From assembly GCA_963696325.1 (NCBI GenBank), contig CAVOJV010000056.1, forward strand, positions 42,291 through 106,290: DNA of 64,000 nucleotides, in the 5' to 3' direction. The notes under the pieces were generated by a model, which ran no database searches, was not told the DNA's origin, and was given only the letters and a program-made list of their open reading frames with translations. Shown one piece after another: positions 29,128 through 37,018 of this stretch; the stretch's first letter is position 1; every line of letters begins with the position of its first letter. This DNA is from CAVOJV01 sp963696325 (GTDB lineage: Bacteria > Pseudomonadota > Gammaproteobacteria > Competibacterales > Competibacteraceae). A program made the position numbers and the translations under genes.

Positions 29128-29532
29128 TCAACCGCTACTGGGCACCAACCGCAGTGTTTGCAGCATGACCGAGCGCGCCTGTAGCGGGCCAGGCCAGAAA
29201 ACCTCTACCGCCAACCGGTACGGCGCTACGCCGGGAACCTCCGCTAAATTTTCCTCTGCATACGGCGTCACGGTGCTACGCCACTGAAATTTTTCATTAA
29301 TCCGCCCTTCAGCCACGGCCGGGCTGAGAGGGGCTTCCCGCCCAAGCGCGGCCAGTATGGATTCCGCGTACAGGGTGGCCTGGGTATATTCCTCGGCGAT
29401 AGCCGTATTGCGTAAACCACCCGCGAACACCTGCAGCAGCACCCCAAGAGAAACCCCTAGGATGGCGAAAGCCACGAGCACTTCCAGCAGGGAGAATCCC
29501 CGTTGTGGACCACTACCTGAACCGGGCCGCAT
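29128..29532 (-). CDS. gspI: Type II secretion minor pseudopilin I
   Basis: This 134-residue pseudopilin has the cleavage site QRG|FSLLEVLVAFAILG after a nine- to eleven-residue basic leader, with Glu at +5. ATLYAESILAALG and the beta strand YRLAVEVFWPG match GspI. It nucleates the tip complex with GspJ and GspK. It follows gspH by 11 bp. Confidence 0.92.
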   Translation of the reverse strand: MRPGSGSGPQRGFSLLEVLVAFAILGVSLGVLLQVFAGGLRNTAIAEEYTQATLYAESILAALGREAPLSPAVAEGRINEKFQWRSTVTPYAEENLAEVPGVAPYRLAVEVFWPGPLQARSVMLQTLRLVPSSG

Positions 29533-29543
29533 CAGCGTTCCTC

Positions 29544-30029
29544 CTATTCCTGGATGGTGATGCGACCGGTGAGCCAGTCCACGTTCACGGTATAGGCAAG
29601 CCGCTCATTGGCGACGGTGATATGCCCTCCGGTGGAACTGCCATCCGGAAAGAAGCGAATGCTTCCGGATGAACCACCCAGTAGCTCAGATTGCGCGGTG
29701 AGCAGCTTGATCGAGATGGCCTCGGGCAAGGAAAATTCACGTTCGCTACCCGTCACCTGAAAACGCCGCCGTTCCAAGTCCAGGGAAAGGGTTCCCTCAT
29801 GCTGTTTAGTGACTGCCTCATTGCGCGCGGACCGTAACGCCGCCGCCAATTGCCGCGCCGCTCCCTTAAGCTCGGAGGACTTGGCCAAACCCGACAGCAA
29901 GGGCGGCACCAAGGCGACCATGGAGACGGCGATTATCAGCACCACCATCAGCTCGAGCAAGGTAAAGCCATTGCTATACCGTGGTGACCCCGGCGCCGAT
30001 AACCGAGTTCGCCCACCACTGCGGCTCAT
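29544..30029 (-). CDS. gspH: Type II secretion minor pseudopilin H
   Basis: This 161-residue pseudopilin has the cleavage site SNG|FTLLELMVVLIIAVS, preceded by a rather long (about 20 residues) leader. ARQLAAALRSARNEAVTKQH is the typical GspH/FimT helix, and GSIRFFPDGSSTGGHITVAN the conserved C-terminal sheet. GspH links the tip complex to the main pseudopilus. It overlaps the gspG stop by 4 bp, which suggests coupled translation. Confidence 0.92.
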   Translation of the reverse strand: MSRSGGRTRLSAPGSPRYSNGFTLLELMVVLIIAVSMVALVPPLLSGLAKSSELKGAARQLAAALRSARNEAVTKQHEGTLSLDLERRRFQVTGSEREFSLPEAISIKLLTAQSELLGGSSGSIRFFPDGSSTGGHITVANERLAYTVNVDWLTGRITIQE

Positions 30030-30463
30030 TGCCAGCTCACGACGTCCTGGTTTTCTCCCTCGCCACCCTCGGCGTTATCGGCCCCCAGGGAATAGAGATC
30101 GAATGGTCCGTGTTGACCTGGAGCTCGGTAATGATAGTCACCGCCCCAAGGGTCCTTGGGTATCGTACTCTTCTTCAAATAGGGACCATTCCAGCGGGTC
30201 GCGCCCGGCGGCGCCTGGACCAGCGCCTGCAATCCCTCGGCAGTCGTGGGATAGCGCCCCACTTCCAGGCGATAGGCGTCCAGGGTGGTGCTCAGGTTCT
30301 CGATTTGCAGGCGCGCCGTATCCGTGTTGGCCTTGCCCAGGTGTTTCAGTACCTGCGGTCCCACCAGGCCCGCCAGCAGACCCAGAATAACCAGCACGAC
30401 CAATAGTTCAATCAGCGTAAATCCGCGCATCGCCTCAAGTGGCAATCGTTTATTGGCATACAT
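30026..30463 (-). CDS. gspG: Type II secretion major pseudopilin G
   Basis: This 145-residue major pseudopilin has the site MRG|FTLIELLVVLVILGLLA with Glu at +5. VGRYPTTAEGLQALV and YLKKSTIPKDPWG, followed by GGDYHYRAPGQHGPFDLYSLGAD-type sequence, are the conserved GspG loop and calcium-binding end. The length fits the family. It is separated from gspF by an unrelated acyltransferase gene, whereas GspF and GspG are normally adjacent. Confidence 0.95.
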   Translation of the reverse strand: MYANKRLPLEAMRGFTLIELLVVLVILGLLAGLVGPQVLKHLGKANTDTARLQIENLSTTLDAYRLEVGRYPTTAEGLQALVQAPPGATRWNGPYLKKSTIPKDPWGGDYHYRAPGQHGPFDLYSLGADNAEGGEGENQDVVSWQ

Positions 30464-30508
30464 CGAAAAAAGTCTCCTGATAGAGTCAATGCTTGATCAA
30501 TGCAAGAA

Positions 30509-31585
30509 TTAATTCGCGAGTTTCAGAGCCTGACGCCTATCCCTAAATCTTAAAAAAGGCGTTTCAATAAACCGATAGGAGCATATCGATATGCTCACCG
30601 TCAATAGCACAAAAAACGCCAGGAGAATCATTCTGGATAGAGTATCACTGTCCATGCGGGGCTCAAGATATATTTTTGTGATGCTCAATGACAATAAATT
30701 TGAGAGGTATATCGAATATGACCAAGCTGCGAAATTCGCAATGAACTTATTAACAAATGGAAACTTTGACCTATCCAAGTTTACAAAATAAGGAAAGCAG
30801 CAAGCAAACCCCAATGAAGTAATTGAAAAAAGAAATGTTTTTGAAAAAATATTAATATCCCTGTCCACGCCAAAAAAAATAATAATAGAGACAATCAGTA
30901 TTGTTAGCCCGACAAACAAATATTTCTCATTGTTTATGAACCTGCCAAACTTATCCAGAATAAGTGCCAGTCCAATCCCATACATTATTGAGTCCAGTCT
31001 GCAAAGCACAATCTTTCTTACCCCATCGTCCCATAGGGGGTCACTCTCCATCACATATATGATTCGATAAGCGGTGAAAAAGAATAGTATTGCCAACCCT
31101 GTTACGATAAAGGATTTTTCCCAGTTCTTTATAAATTTGTTCAAGGCATATATCACAACCGGAAATAGCAGATAGAAAAACTCCTCGACCGCCAGACTCC
31201 AGGCTTCCGGGAAGAAATCAGGGTGCTTCCAGGCAAAATTCTGAAGAAAAAAAGAGTATAATTTGAAATCTGGAAGCTCGTTATTCAACAAATGAAAAAA
31301 AATCACGTTTACGGCCAAAAAAAAATAGTATGCCGGTAAGGTTCTATACCATCGCCTTTTCCAAAACGATACCACGTTAAATACATTTCTGCGCATTTCC
31401 CTGATTATAATTCCGCCGATCAAATAACCACTGAGAACGAAAAAAAGCTCTACGCCCCAGAATCCAGCCCACAATAAGTTTTCAGTTTCTGGCCAATTCG
31501 AGGCCAAAAAAAACGAACTATGCGATATCAGCACCAATGTTATTGCCAGCGTTCTTATCAAATCAAGACCAAATTTTCTTTGCAT
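30509..31585 (-). CDS. Acyltransferase family 3 membrane protein (OafA/YrhL-like)
   Basis: The 358-residue protein is an integral-membrane O-acyltransferase that moves acyl (often acetyl) groups to sugars of surface polysaccharides. FGLDLIRTLAITLVLISHSS carries the conserved R and catalytic His. The hallmark F-F-x-L-S-G-Y-L is present as ELFFVLSGYLIGG. FWKRRWYRTLPAYYFFL and EAWSLAVEEFFYLLFPVVIY are the other two family motifs, and about ten spans follow. Its DNA is far more AT-rich than the secretion genes on both sides, and it splits the gspE-F / gspG-K order, so it looks like a late insertion. It may acetylate the O-chain made by the upstream cluster. Confidence 0.9.
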   Translation of the reverse strand: MQRKFGLDLIRTLAITLVLISHSSFFLASNWPETENLLWAGFWGVELFFVLSGYLIGGIIIREMRRNVFNVVSFWKRRWYRTLPAYYFFLAVNVIFFHLLNNELPDFKLYSFFLQNFAWKHPDFFPEAWSLAVEEFFYLLFPVVIYALNKFIKNWEKSFIVTGLAILFFFTAYRIIYVMESDPLWDDGVRKIVLCRLDSIMYGIGLALILDKFGRFINNEKYLFVGLTILIVSIIIFFGVDRDINIFSKTFLFSITSLGFACCFPYFVNLDRSKFPFVNKFIANFAAWSYSIYLSNLLSLSITKIYLEPRMDSDTLSRMILLAFFVLLTVSISICSYRFIETPFLRFRDRRQALKLAN

Positions 31586-31674
31586 GCATTAAATTCTTTG
31601 GCGGCCTAAAAATTAAAAATTGTAATACAAAAGAAATACCGCGCCTGAAAAATGGCTGTACCACGCACGGCAAG

Positions 31675-32898
31675 TCAAACCGCCAAATCATTAAGGCTCA
31701 GGATGGCCACTAATATAGACATGATAATGCCAGCGATGATCACCCCAAGCCCCAGAATCAGTACCGGCTCCAGCAAGGCAAGCAGACGTTTGACCGTCGA
31801 TTGCACCTCGCCGTCGTAGGTATCGGCCACCTGGAGAAGCATCTCCTGTAACTGGCCGGTTTCTTCGCCGACGCGGATCATGTGTATCGCCAGCTTGGGA
31901 AATGTACCCGCCGCCAACAGCGGCTCGGCCAGCCCCTGACCCGCTTTTAGATTCTCGGCCACATCCCCCAGCGCGCTGGCAAGCATTTGATTGGTCAGGG
32001 TTTCCTTGACGATGGCCAGGGCCGCCAGCAGCGAAACTCCGTTTCCTAGCAGGGTCCCCAGGGTTCTCGCGAACCGCGCCATTTCCACCTTGGCCACGAG
32101 ATCCCCCAGCAACGGTGCTCGTAACAAGAGACCGTCCCAACGATAGCGGGTCTGTGGCCGGCTCAACTGTTGTTGTACAGTCAGCACGAGGCCAACGAGC
32201 ACCAGCAGTCCGACCCACCAATAACTTCGAAACCCATCCCCGACCGCAATCACGACCTGGGTTGCCAGCGGCAGCGCCTTGCCGGCGTCCGCAAACAACT
32301 GCTGGAACTGGGGCACTACGAAGGTCAACAGGATAACCACCGACAACCCGGACACCCCAAGCAGGATGAGGGGGTAAATCAGCGCCGAGGTAACGGAATC
32401 CTGGAGCGCCTTGGAGCGCTCCATGAACTCAGCCAGGCGCGCCAACACGACCTCGATGGAGCCACCCGCCTCACCCGCGCGAATCATGTTGAGATAAAAT
32501 CGGGAAAATACGCTGCTCTGGGCCTCCATCGCATCAGCCAGCGACGAACCTCCCCTGACCCGCTCCTGAATACGCGCCAATAGCTTCTTGACCTCACCCT
32601 CATCGCTGATGCCGATCAGGATGGTCAGCGCCCTGTCCAGGGGCAGACCGGCGTTAAGCAGGCTGGACACCTGCTGGGTCAACAGGGTTATTTCTTTCTG
32701 GGAAACTTTATTACGCCTGCCCAACAGGGGCTGCCGCCAGCCCTGCGACCAGAAACCGGCGGCGGACTCTGTGGCGCTGACGGGCAACAGCCCTTGATCG
32801 CGCAACCACTCGATCACGGCTTCCTGGGTTTGGGCCTCCATTTCCCCTTTCTGCAATTCCCCGGCGGTGTCCACCGCCTCGTATCGGTAAAGGGGCAT
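31675..32898 (-). CDS. gspF: Type II secretion inner-membrane platform protein F
   Basis: The 407-residue protein has two T2SSF domains, each starting with a helical bundle (TLLTQQVSSLLNAGLPLDRA; RFARTLGTLLGNGVSLLAAL). Three membrane spans are visible, around SALIYPLILLGVSGLSVVIL, SYWWVGLLVLVGLVLTV and LLEPVLILGLGVIIAGIIMS. The N-terminus MPLYRYEAVDTAGELQKG is typical. GspF couples the ATPase GspE to pseudopilus assembly. It follows gspE by 4 bp. Confidence 0.95.
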   Translation of the reverse strand: MPLYRYEAVDTAGELQKGEMEAQTQEAVIEWLRDQGLLPVSATESAAGFWSQGWRQPLLGRRNKVSQKEITLLTQQVSSLLNAGLPLDRALTILIGISDEGEVKKLLARIQERVRGGSSLADAMEAQSSVFSRFYLNMIRAGEAGGSIEVVLARLAEFMERSKALQDSVTSALIYPLILLGVSGLSVVILLTFVVPQFQQLFADAGKALPLATQVVIAVGDGFRSYWWVGLLVLVGLVLTVQQQLSRPQTRYRWDGLLLRAPLLGDLVAKVEMARFARTLGTLLGNGVSLLAALAIVKETLTNQMLASALGDVAENLKAGQGLAEPLLAAGTFPKLAIHMIRVGEETGQLQEMLLQVADTYDGEVQSTVKRLLALLEPVLILGLGVIIAGIIMSILVAILSLNDLAV

Positions 32899-32902
32899 TA
32901 GG

Positions 32903-34588
32903 CTAGGAATCCTCGGTGACCCGCATGACTTCCTCGATGGTCGTCAGACCGGCGACGGCCTTGCGCAGCCCGTCCTCATACATGGTCAGCATACCTTCGC
33001 TCCGGGCAGTTTCTTGAATTTCGCCGGCATCCGCGTGCTTCAGGACCAGGCGGCGCAGCGGGTCGCTCATAATCAGCAATTCCATGATCGCCGCCCGGCC
33101 CCAATAGCCGGTGCCCCCGCATTTTTCGCAGCCTACCGGCTTGTACAGTTGCACGGTATGCGTCTCCGTAAACCGCTGCAAGCGCAGTTCGTCGACCAGC
33201 TCCGGCAGGGCCGGATAAGGCTGCCGGCAATGTGTGCAGAGCGTGCGCACCAGTCGCTGGGCGAGAATACCGTTGATAGTGGAAGTCAACAGATAGTCCT
33301 CGACCCCCATGTCCAGCAAGCGCGTGATGCTGCCGGCCGCATCGTTGGTGTGCAGGGTGGATAAGACCATATGGCCGGTGAGTGCCGACTGTACGGCTAT
33401 TCCCGCGGTCTCCAGATCACGCATTTCGCCGATCATGATCACGTCCGGGTCCTGGCGGACGATAGCCCGCAGGGCGTTTGCAAAGGTCAGGTCAATCTGG
33501 GGCTTGACCTGGATCTGATTGATGCCTTCCAGTTGATACTCGACCGGATCCTCGACTGTCAGAATTTTTCTTTCCGGGCTGTTCAGCTTTTGCAAGGCCG
33601 TGTAGAGCGTCGTGGTTTTGCCGCTGCCCGTGGGCCCGGTGACCAGGAGAATGCCATGCGGTACCATGAGCACCTCCAGGAACCGGCGCAGCATGTCGGA
33701 ACTGAAGCCCAGCAATGCAAAATCCAGCACCATGCTGGCCTTGTCCAAGATGCGCATCACCACGCTTTCACCGTGCAGGGTGGGCACCGTGGAAACACGC
33801 AGGTCGATCTCCTTGCCCTGCACGCGCAACTGGATGCGACCGTCCTGGGGCAGGCGGCGCTCGGCGATGTTGAGCTTGGCCATGATCTTGACGCGGGAAA
33901 TCACCGCCGCCGACAACCGGACCGGGGGCGATTCCACTTCGCGCATCACCCCGTCCACTCGGTAGCGCACTTTCAGGCGGTTCTCGAAGGGCTCGATATG
34001 GATATCCGAGGCGCGGGCGTCCACGGCCTTGGTGATCATCAAGTTCACCAGTCGGATGACGGGGGCCTCGCTGGCCAGATCCTTGAGATGCTCGATATCA
34101 TCCACATCATCCGGACCGTCCGCCATGCCGATAGACTCGACGATCTGCCCCATGGCGGATTTCCCGCCGCCATACAGCCGCTCATAGGCAACCTCGATCT
34201 CCGTGGGCAGTCCAACCCGCGGCAATACCGGCTTGCCGCTGGCGAGTTGCAGGGCGGAAATAGCATAGGTATCCGTGGGGTTAGCCATGGCCAGCACGAT
34301 ACGCTGGTCCTGCTCGAAGAGCGGAATAACCTGAGACTCCTTTAGAAAGCGGGGCGATACGGTGTCTTCCAACAGGGGGAGATCGGGATAGTCATCTGTC
34401 TTGACCAACGGCAGCCCGTACAGGGCGGCAAAAGCCTCCGCCATGTCCCGCTCCGAGACCAGCCCAAGCTTGATCAAGATGGCTTCCAGCGGCTCGTCGC
34501 TGGTTTCCTGGACCCGCTGCGCCCGCAGCAGGTCGCTCTCGGCAAGCTTGCTTCTCTCGACTAAGAGTTCACCTAGCTGTTTGCTCAA
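32903..34588 (-). CDS. gspE: Type II secretion ATPase E
   Basis: The 561-residue cytoplasmic ATPase powers pseudopilus assembly. An N-terminal MshEN/N1-type domain is followed by the ATPase core. Walker A is GPTGSGKT at residues 318-325, the Asp box is ILTVEDPVE (342-350), Walker B is DVIMIGEMRD (about 382-391), and the His box is GHMVLSTLHTND. A zinc-type four-cysteine motif is present as C451-x2-C454 and C487-x2-C490. The gene begins the T2SS operon; upstream comes a 72-bp gap and then the rhamnose genes. The length and all motifs are normal. Confidence 0.95.
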   Translation of the reverse strand: MSKQLGELLVERSKLAESDLLRAQRVQETSDEPLEAILIKLGLVSERDMAEAFAALYGLPLVKTDDYPDLPLLEDTVSPRFLKESQVIPLFEQDQRIVLAMANPTDTYAISALQLASGKPVLPRVGLPTEIEVAYERLYGGGKSAMGQIVESIGMADGPDDVDDIEHLKDLASEAPVIRLVNLMITKAVDARASDIHIEPFENRLKVRYRVDGVMREVESPPVRLSAAVISRVKIMAKLNIAERRLPQDGRIQLRVQGKEIDLRVSTVPTLHGESVVMRILDKASMVLDFALLGFSSDMLRRFLEVLMVPHGILLVTGPTGSGKTTTLYTALQKLNSPERKILTVEDPVEYQLEGINQIQVKPQIDLTFANALRAIVRQDPDVIMIGEMRDLETAGIAVQSALTGHMVLSTLHTNDAAGSITRLLDMGVEDYLLTSTINGILAQRLVRTLCTHCRQPYPALPELVDELRLQRFTETHTVQLYKPVGCEKCGGTGYWGRAAIMELLIMSDPLRRLVLKHADAGEIQETARSEGMLTMYEDGLRKAVAGLTTIEEVMRVTEDS

Positions 34589-34660
34589 TACGTACCGTCC
34601 GCTTATCTGGCTGAGGTGTGGTAAGCCGGGCTGAGGAAGGCAAAACCAGGGGTTGAACGG

Positions 34661-35539
34661 TCAGCGTTTCAGACTCTTAAGCATCGTCTCCAGCCCCGCC
34701 AGCCAAGGACGCGGCTCAATGCCAAAACAGTCCGTGAATCGCTCGCACTCTAATACCGAATTGGCCGGGCGCGCGGCGGGAGTTGGATAATCCGCAGTCG
34801 CGACGGGTATGACCTCCCGAACCCGGAGAGGTTCGTGCCGACGCGCCAGGTCCACGATGGCCTGGGCAAAGCCATGCCACGTGGTGGCCGGAGCGCCACC
34901 GTAATGGTAAGTGCCCCACGCCAGCTCCTGGCCGGCGCCGATGCGGCCCGCCAGGGCCAGCAACACGTCGGCGATGTCAGGGGCGCAGGTGGGGCAGCCG
35001 TGCTGGTCGGCAACCACCCGCAATGTGTCCCGCTCTCTGGACAGACGCAGTATGGTCTTGACGAAGTTATGGCCGTGCGGGCCGAACACCCAGCTCACCC
35101 GCAGGATGAGGTGGGTGGTCAGCACACCCCGTACCGCCTCCTCGCCTGCCCATTTGCTGCCGCCATAGGCGCCCAATGGCGCCACCGGGTCGGTTTCCCG
35201 ATACGGTTCGGGTTTGCTGCCGTCGAAGACGTAGTCGGTGGAGAGGTGCAAGAGCGCAATGCCCTGGCGGGCGCAGGCGGCGGCCAGGTAGGCGGGACCG
35301 TCGCGGTTCACCGCATAGGCGAGTTCCGGTTCCTGCTCGGCCCTATCCACCGCCGTGTAGGCGGCAGCGTTGATAACCAAATCCGCGCCGCTGCTCTCCA
35401 GAATTTGTGCCACCGCCCTGGCATCGCTGATATCGAGTCCAGAGCGATCCAAGGCGATCAGTTCCTGACCCAACGCAGGCGCGCGGCGGGCGACCTCCCA
35501 GCCCACCTGACCGTTGGCCCCGGTCAACAGGATTTTCAT
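34661..35539 (-). CDS. rfbD: dTDP-4-dehydrorhamnose reductase
   Basis: The 292-residue enzyme makes dTDP-L-rhamnose, the last step of the pathway, using NAD(P)H. The Rossmann motif is LLTGANGQVGWEVARRA, and the short-chain dehydrogenase Tyr/Lys pair is in YGGSKWAGEEAV. VINAAAYTAVDRAEQEPELA and LSTDYVFDGSKPEPYRETD are family hallmarks. It overlaps the rfbC stop by 4 bp and sits last in a tight rfbA-rfbC-rfbD set. Confidence 0.95.
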   Translation of the reverse strand: MKILLTGANGQVGWEVARRAPALGQELIALDRSGLDISDARAVAQILESSGADLVINAAAYTAVDRAEQEPELAYAVNRDGPAYLAAACARQGIALLHLSTDYVFDGSKPEPYRETDPVAPLGAYGGSKWAGEEAVRGVLTTHLILRVSWVFGPHGHNFVKTILRLSRERDTLRVVADQHGCPTCAPDIADVLLALAGRIGAGQELAWGTYHYGGAPATTWHGFAQAIVDLARRHEPLRVREVIPVATADYPTPAARPANSVLECERFTDCFGIEPRPWLAGLETMLKSLKR

Positions 35540-36099
35540 GCACTGCCCTCATACACCGGCAAGTTCTCATCTGCTTGCTCGGCAAGCCGCGGATTGCGGG
35601 TGTCCTTCTCCGACAGGATCACGTCCACGGGGGGCCACTCGATACCGATGTCCGGATCGTCCCAGGCGATGCCGCACTCGGATGGCGGATGGTAATAGTC
35701 AGTGCATTTGTAAACGAAATCCGCTTCTTCCGACAGCACGCAAAACCCATGAGCGAATCCCGGCGGCACATAGAACTGGCGCAAACTGCGGTCGTCCAGG
35801 ATGCAGCCCACCCAGCGGCCGAAAGTAGGGGAACCCCGCCGGATGTCCGCCGCCACGTCGAACACTTGGCCACGGGTCACGCTCACCAGTTTGCCCTGCG
35901 GTTGCACGAGTTGATAATGCAGGCCGCGCAGAACGCCCTTGCGGGAGCGCGAGTGATTATCCTGCACGAAGCAGGGCGGCAGGCCCGCTTCCTGGTAACG
36001 CGCCTGGTGATATGTCTCCAGGAAAAAGCCGCGCTGATCGCCAAAAACCCTTGGCTCGACAATCAATACGCCGGGCAATTCCGTTTCGATCACCTTCAA
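35536..36099 (-). CDS. rfbC: dTDP-4-dehydrorhamnose 3,5-epimerase
   Basis: The 187-residue cupin enzyme epimerises C3 and C5 of the dTDP-4-keto sugar. QDNHSRSRKGVLRGLHYQ contains the catalytic His, FYVPPGFAHGFCVLSEEADF the second conserved block, and VYKCTDYYHPPSECGIAWDD the substrate-binding end with the conserved Tyr. The length fits the family. It overlaps both rfbA and rfbD by 4 bp, implying coupled translation. Confidence 0.95.
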   Translation of the reverse strand: MKVIETELPGVLIVEPRVFGDQRGFFLETYHQARYQEAGLPPCFVQDNHSRSRKGVLRGLHYQLVQPQGKLVSVTRGQVFDVAADIRRGSPTFGRWVGCILDDRSLRQFYVPPGFAHGFCVLSEEADFVYKCTDYYHPPSECGIAWDDPDIGIEWPPVDVILSEKDTRNPRLAEQADENLPVYEGSA

Positions 36100-36980
36100 G
36101 GCATTGTCTCCCGGATCAAGATGTCTAGTAGGTATTGGCCATAGCCGTTCTTCGCTAGCGGTTCCGCCAGCCTGGCCAGTTGTTCGGCATCGATATAGCC
36201 CATCCGGTAAGCGATTTCCTCGGGGCAGGACACCTTCAGGCCCTGGCGTTGCTCGACCACCTGCACGAAGTTGGAGGCCGCCAGCAATGATTCATGGGTG
36301 CCCGTATCCAGCCAGGCATGCCCCCGCCCCAATAATTCCACGACGAGGTCCCCGCTCGCCAGATAAGCCTTATTAATATCGGTAATCTCCAGCTCACCCC
36401 GCGCCGAGGGCTTGATAGTCTTGGCGATGGCGACCACGTTATTATCGTAAAAATACAGACCGGTCACCGCATAACGCGACTTGGGGAGCTTGGGTTTTTC
36501 CTCGATATCGATGGCTCTGCCCTCGGCATCGAAGCTCACCACTCCATAGCGCTCGGGATCGCGCACATAGTAACCGAACACCGTGGCGCCCTGAGTGCGG
36601 CTGGACGCCCGCTGCAGAATTGCCGATAAGCCCTGGCCATAGAAAATATTATCGCCGAGGACAAGGCTGACCGGGTCCTGGCCGATGAAGCGCGCGCCAA
36701 TGAGGAAGGCCTGGGCCAGGCCATCCGGGCTGGGCTGAACGGCATAGCTGATGGTCAGTCCCCATTGTCCGCCGTCGCCCAGCAAGGCTTGAAATGCCTC
36801 GAGGTCGCGGGGCGTGGTAATCACCAGGATCTCCCGAATTCCCGCCAGCATGAGGGTGGACAGGGGATAGTAGGCCATGGGCTTGTCGTAGATGGGCATC
36901 AACTGCTTGCTGACCGAAATGGTCAACGGGTGCAGGCGGGTTCCCGAGCCGCCGGCGAGGATGATTCCTTTATAGGGCAT
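36096..36980 (-). CDS. rfbA: Glucose-1-phosphate thymidylyltransferase
   Basis: The 294-residue enzyme makes dTDP-glucose from glucose-1-phosphate and dTTP. The nucleotide-binding loop is ILAGGSGTRLHPLT, followed by VSKQLMPIYDKPMAYYPLST. LVLGDNIFYGQGL and the later IEEKPKLPKSRYAVTGLYFY and GRGHAWLDTGTHESLL blocks are diagnostic. It heads the rfbACD set. The 4,6-dehydratase gene rfbB needed for the pathway is not in the window, so it must be elsewhere in the genome. Confidence 0.95.
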   Translation of the reverse strand: MPYKGIILAGGSGTRLHPLTISVSKQLMPIYDKPMAYYPLSTLMLAGIREILVITTPRDLEAFQALLGDGGQWGLTISYAVQPSPDGLAQAFLIGARFIGQDPVSLVLGDNIFYGQGLSAILQRASSRTQGATVFGYYVRDPERYGVVSFDAEGRAIDIEEKPKLPKSRYAVTGLYFYDNNVVAIAKTIKPSARGELEITDINKAYLASGDLVVELLGRGHAWLDTGTHESLLAASNFVQVVEQRQGLKVSCPEEIAYRMGYIDAEQLARLAEPLAKNGYGQYLLDILIRETMP

Positions 36981-37018
36981 GAGCGTGCTGACTACTTGGT
37001 GCTTGCAATTTACAAAGC

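Noticed and set aside
33371..34345. 324-codon open frame opposite gspE
   Set aside because: It is an antisense shadow of a strongly conserved gene; its translation is His/Gln-rich and has no domain sense.
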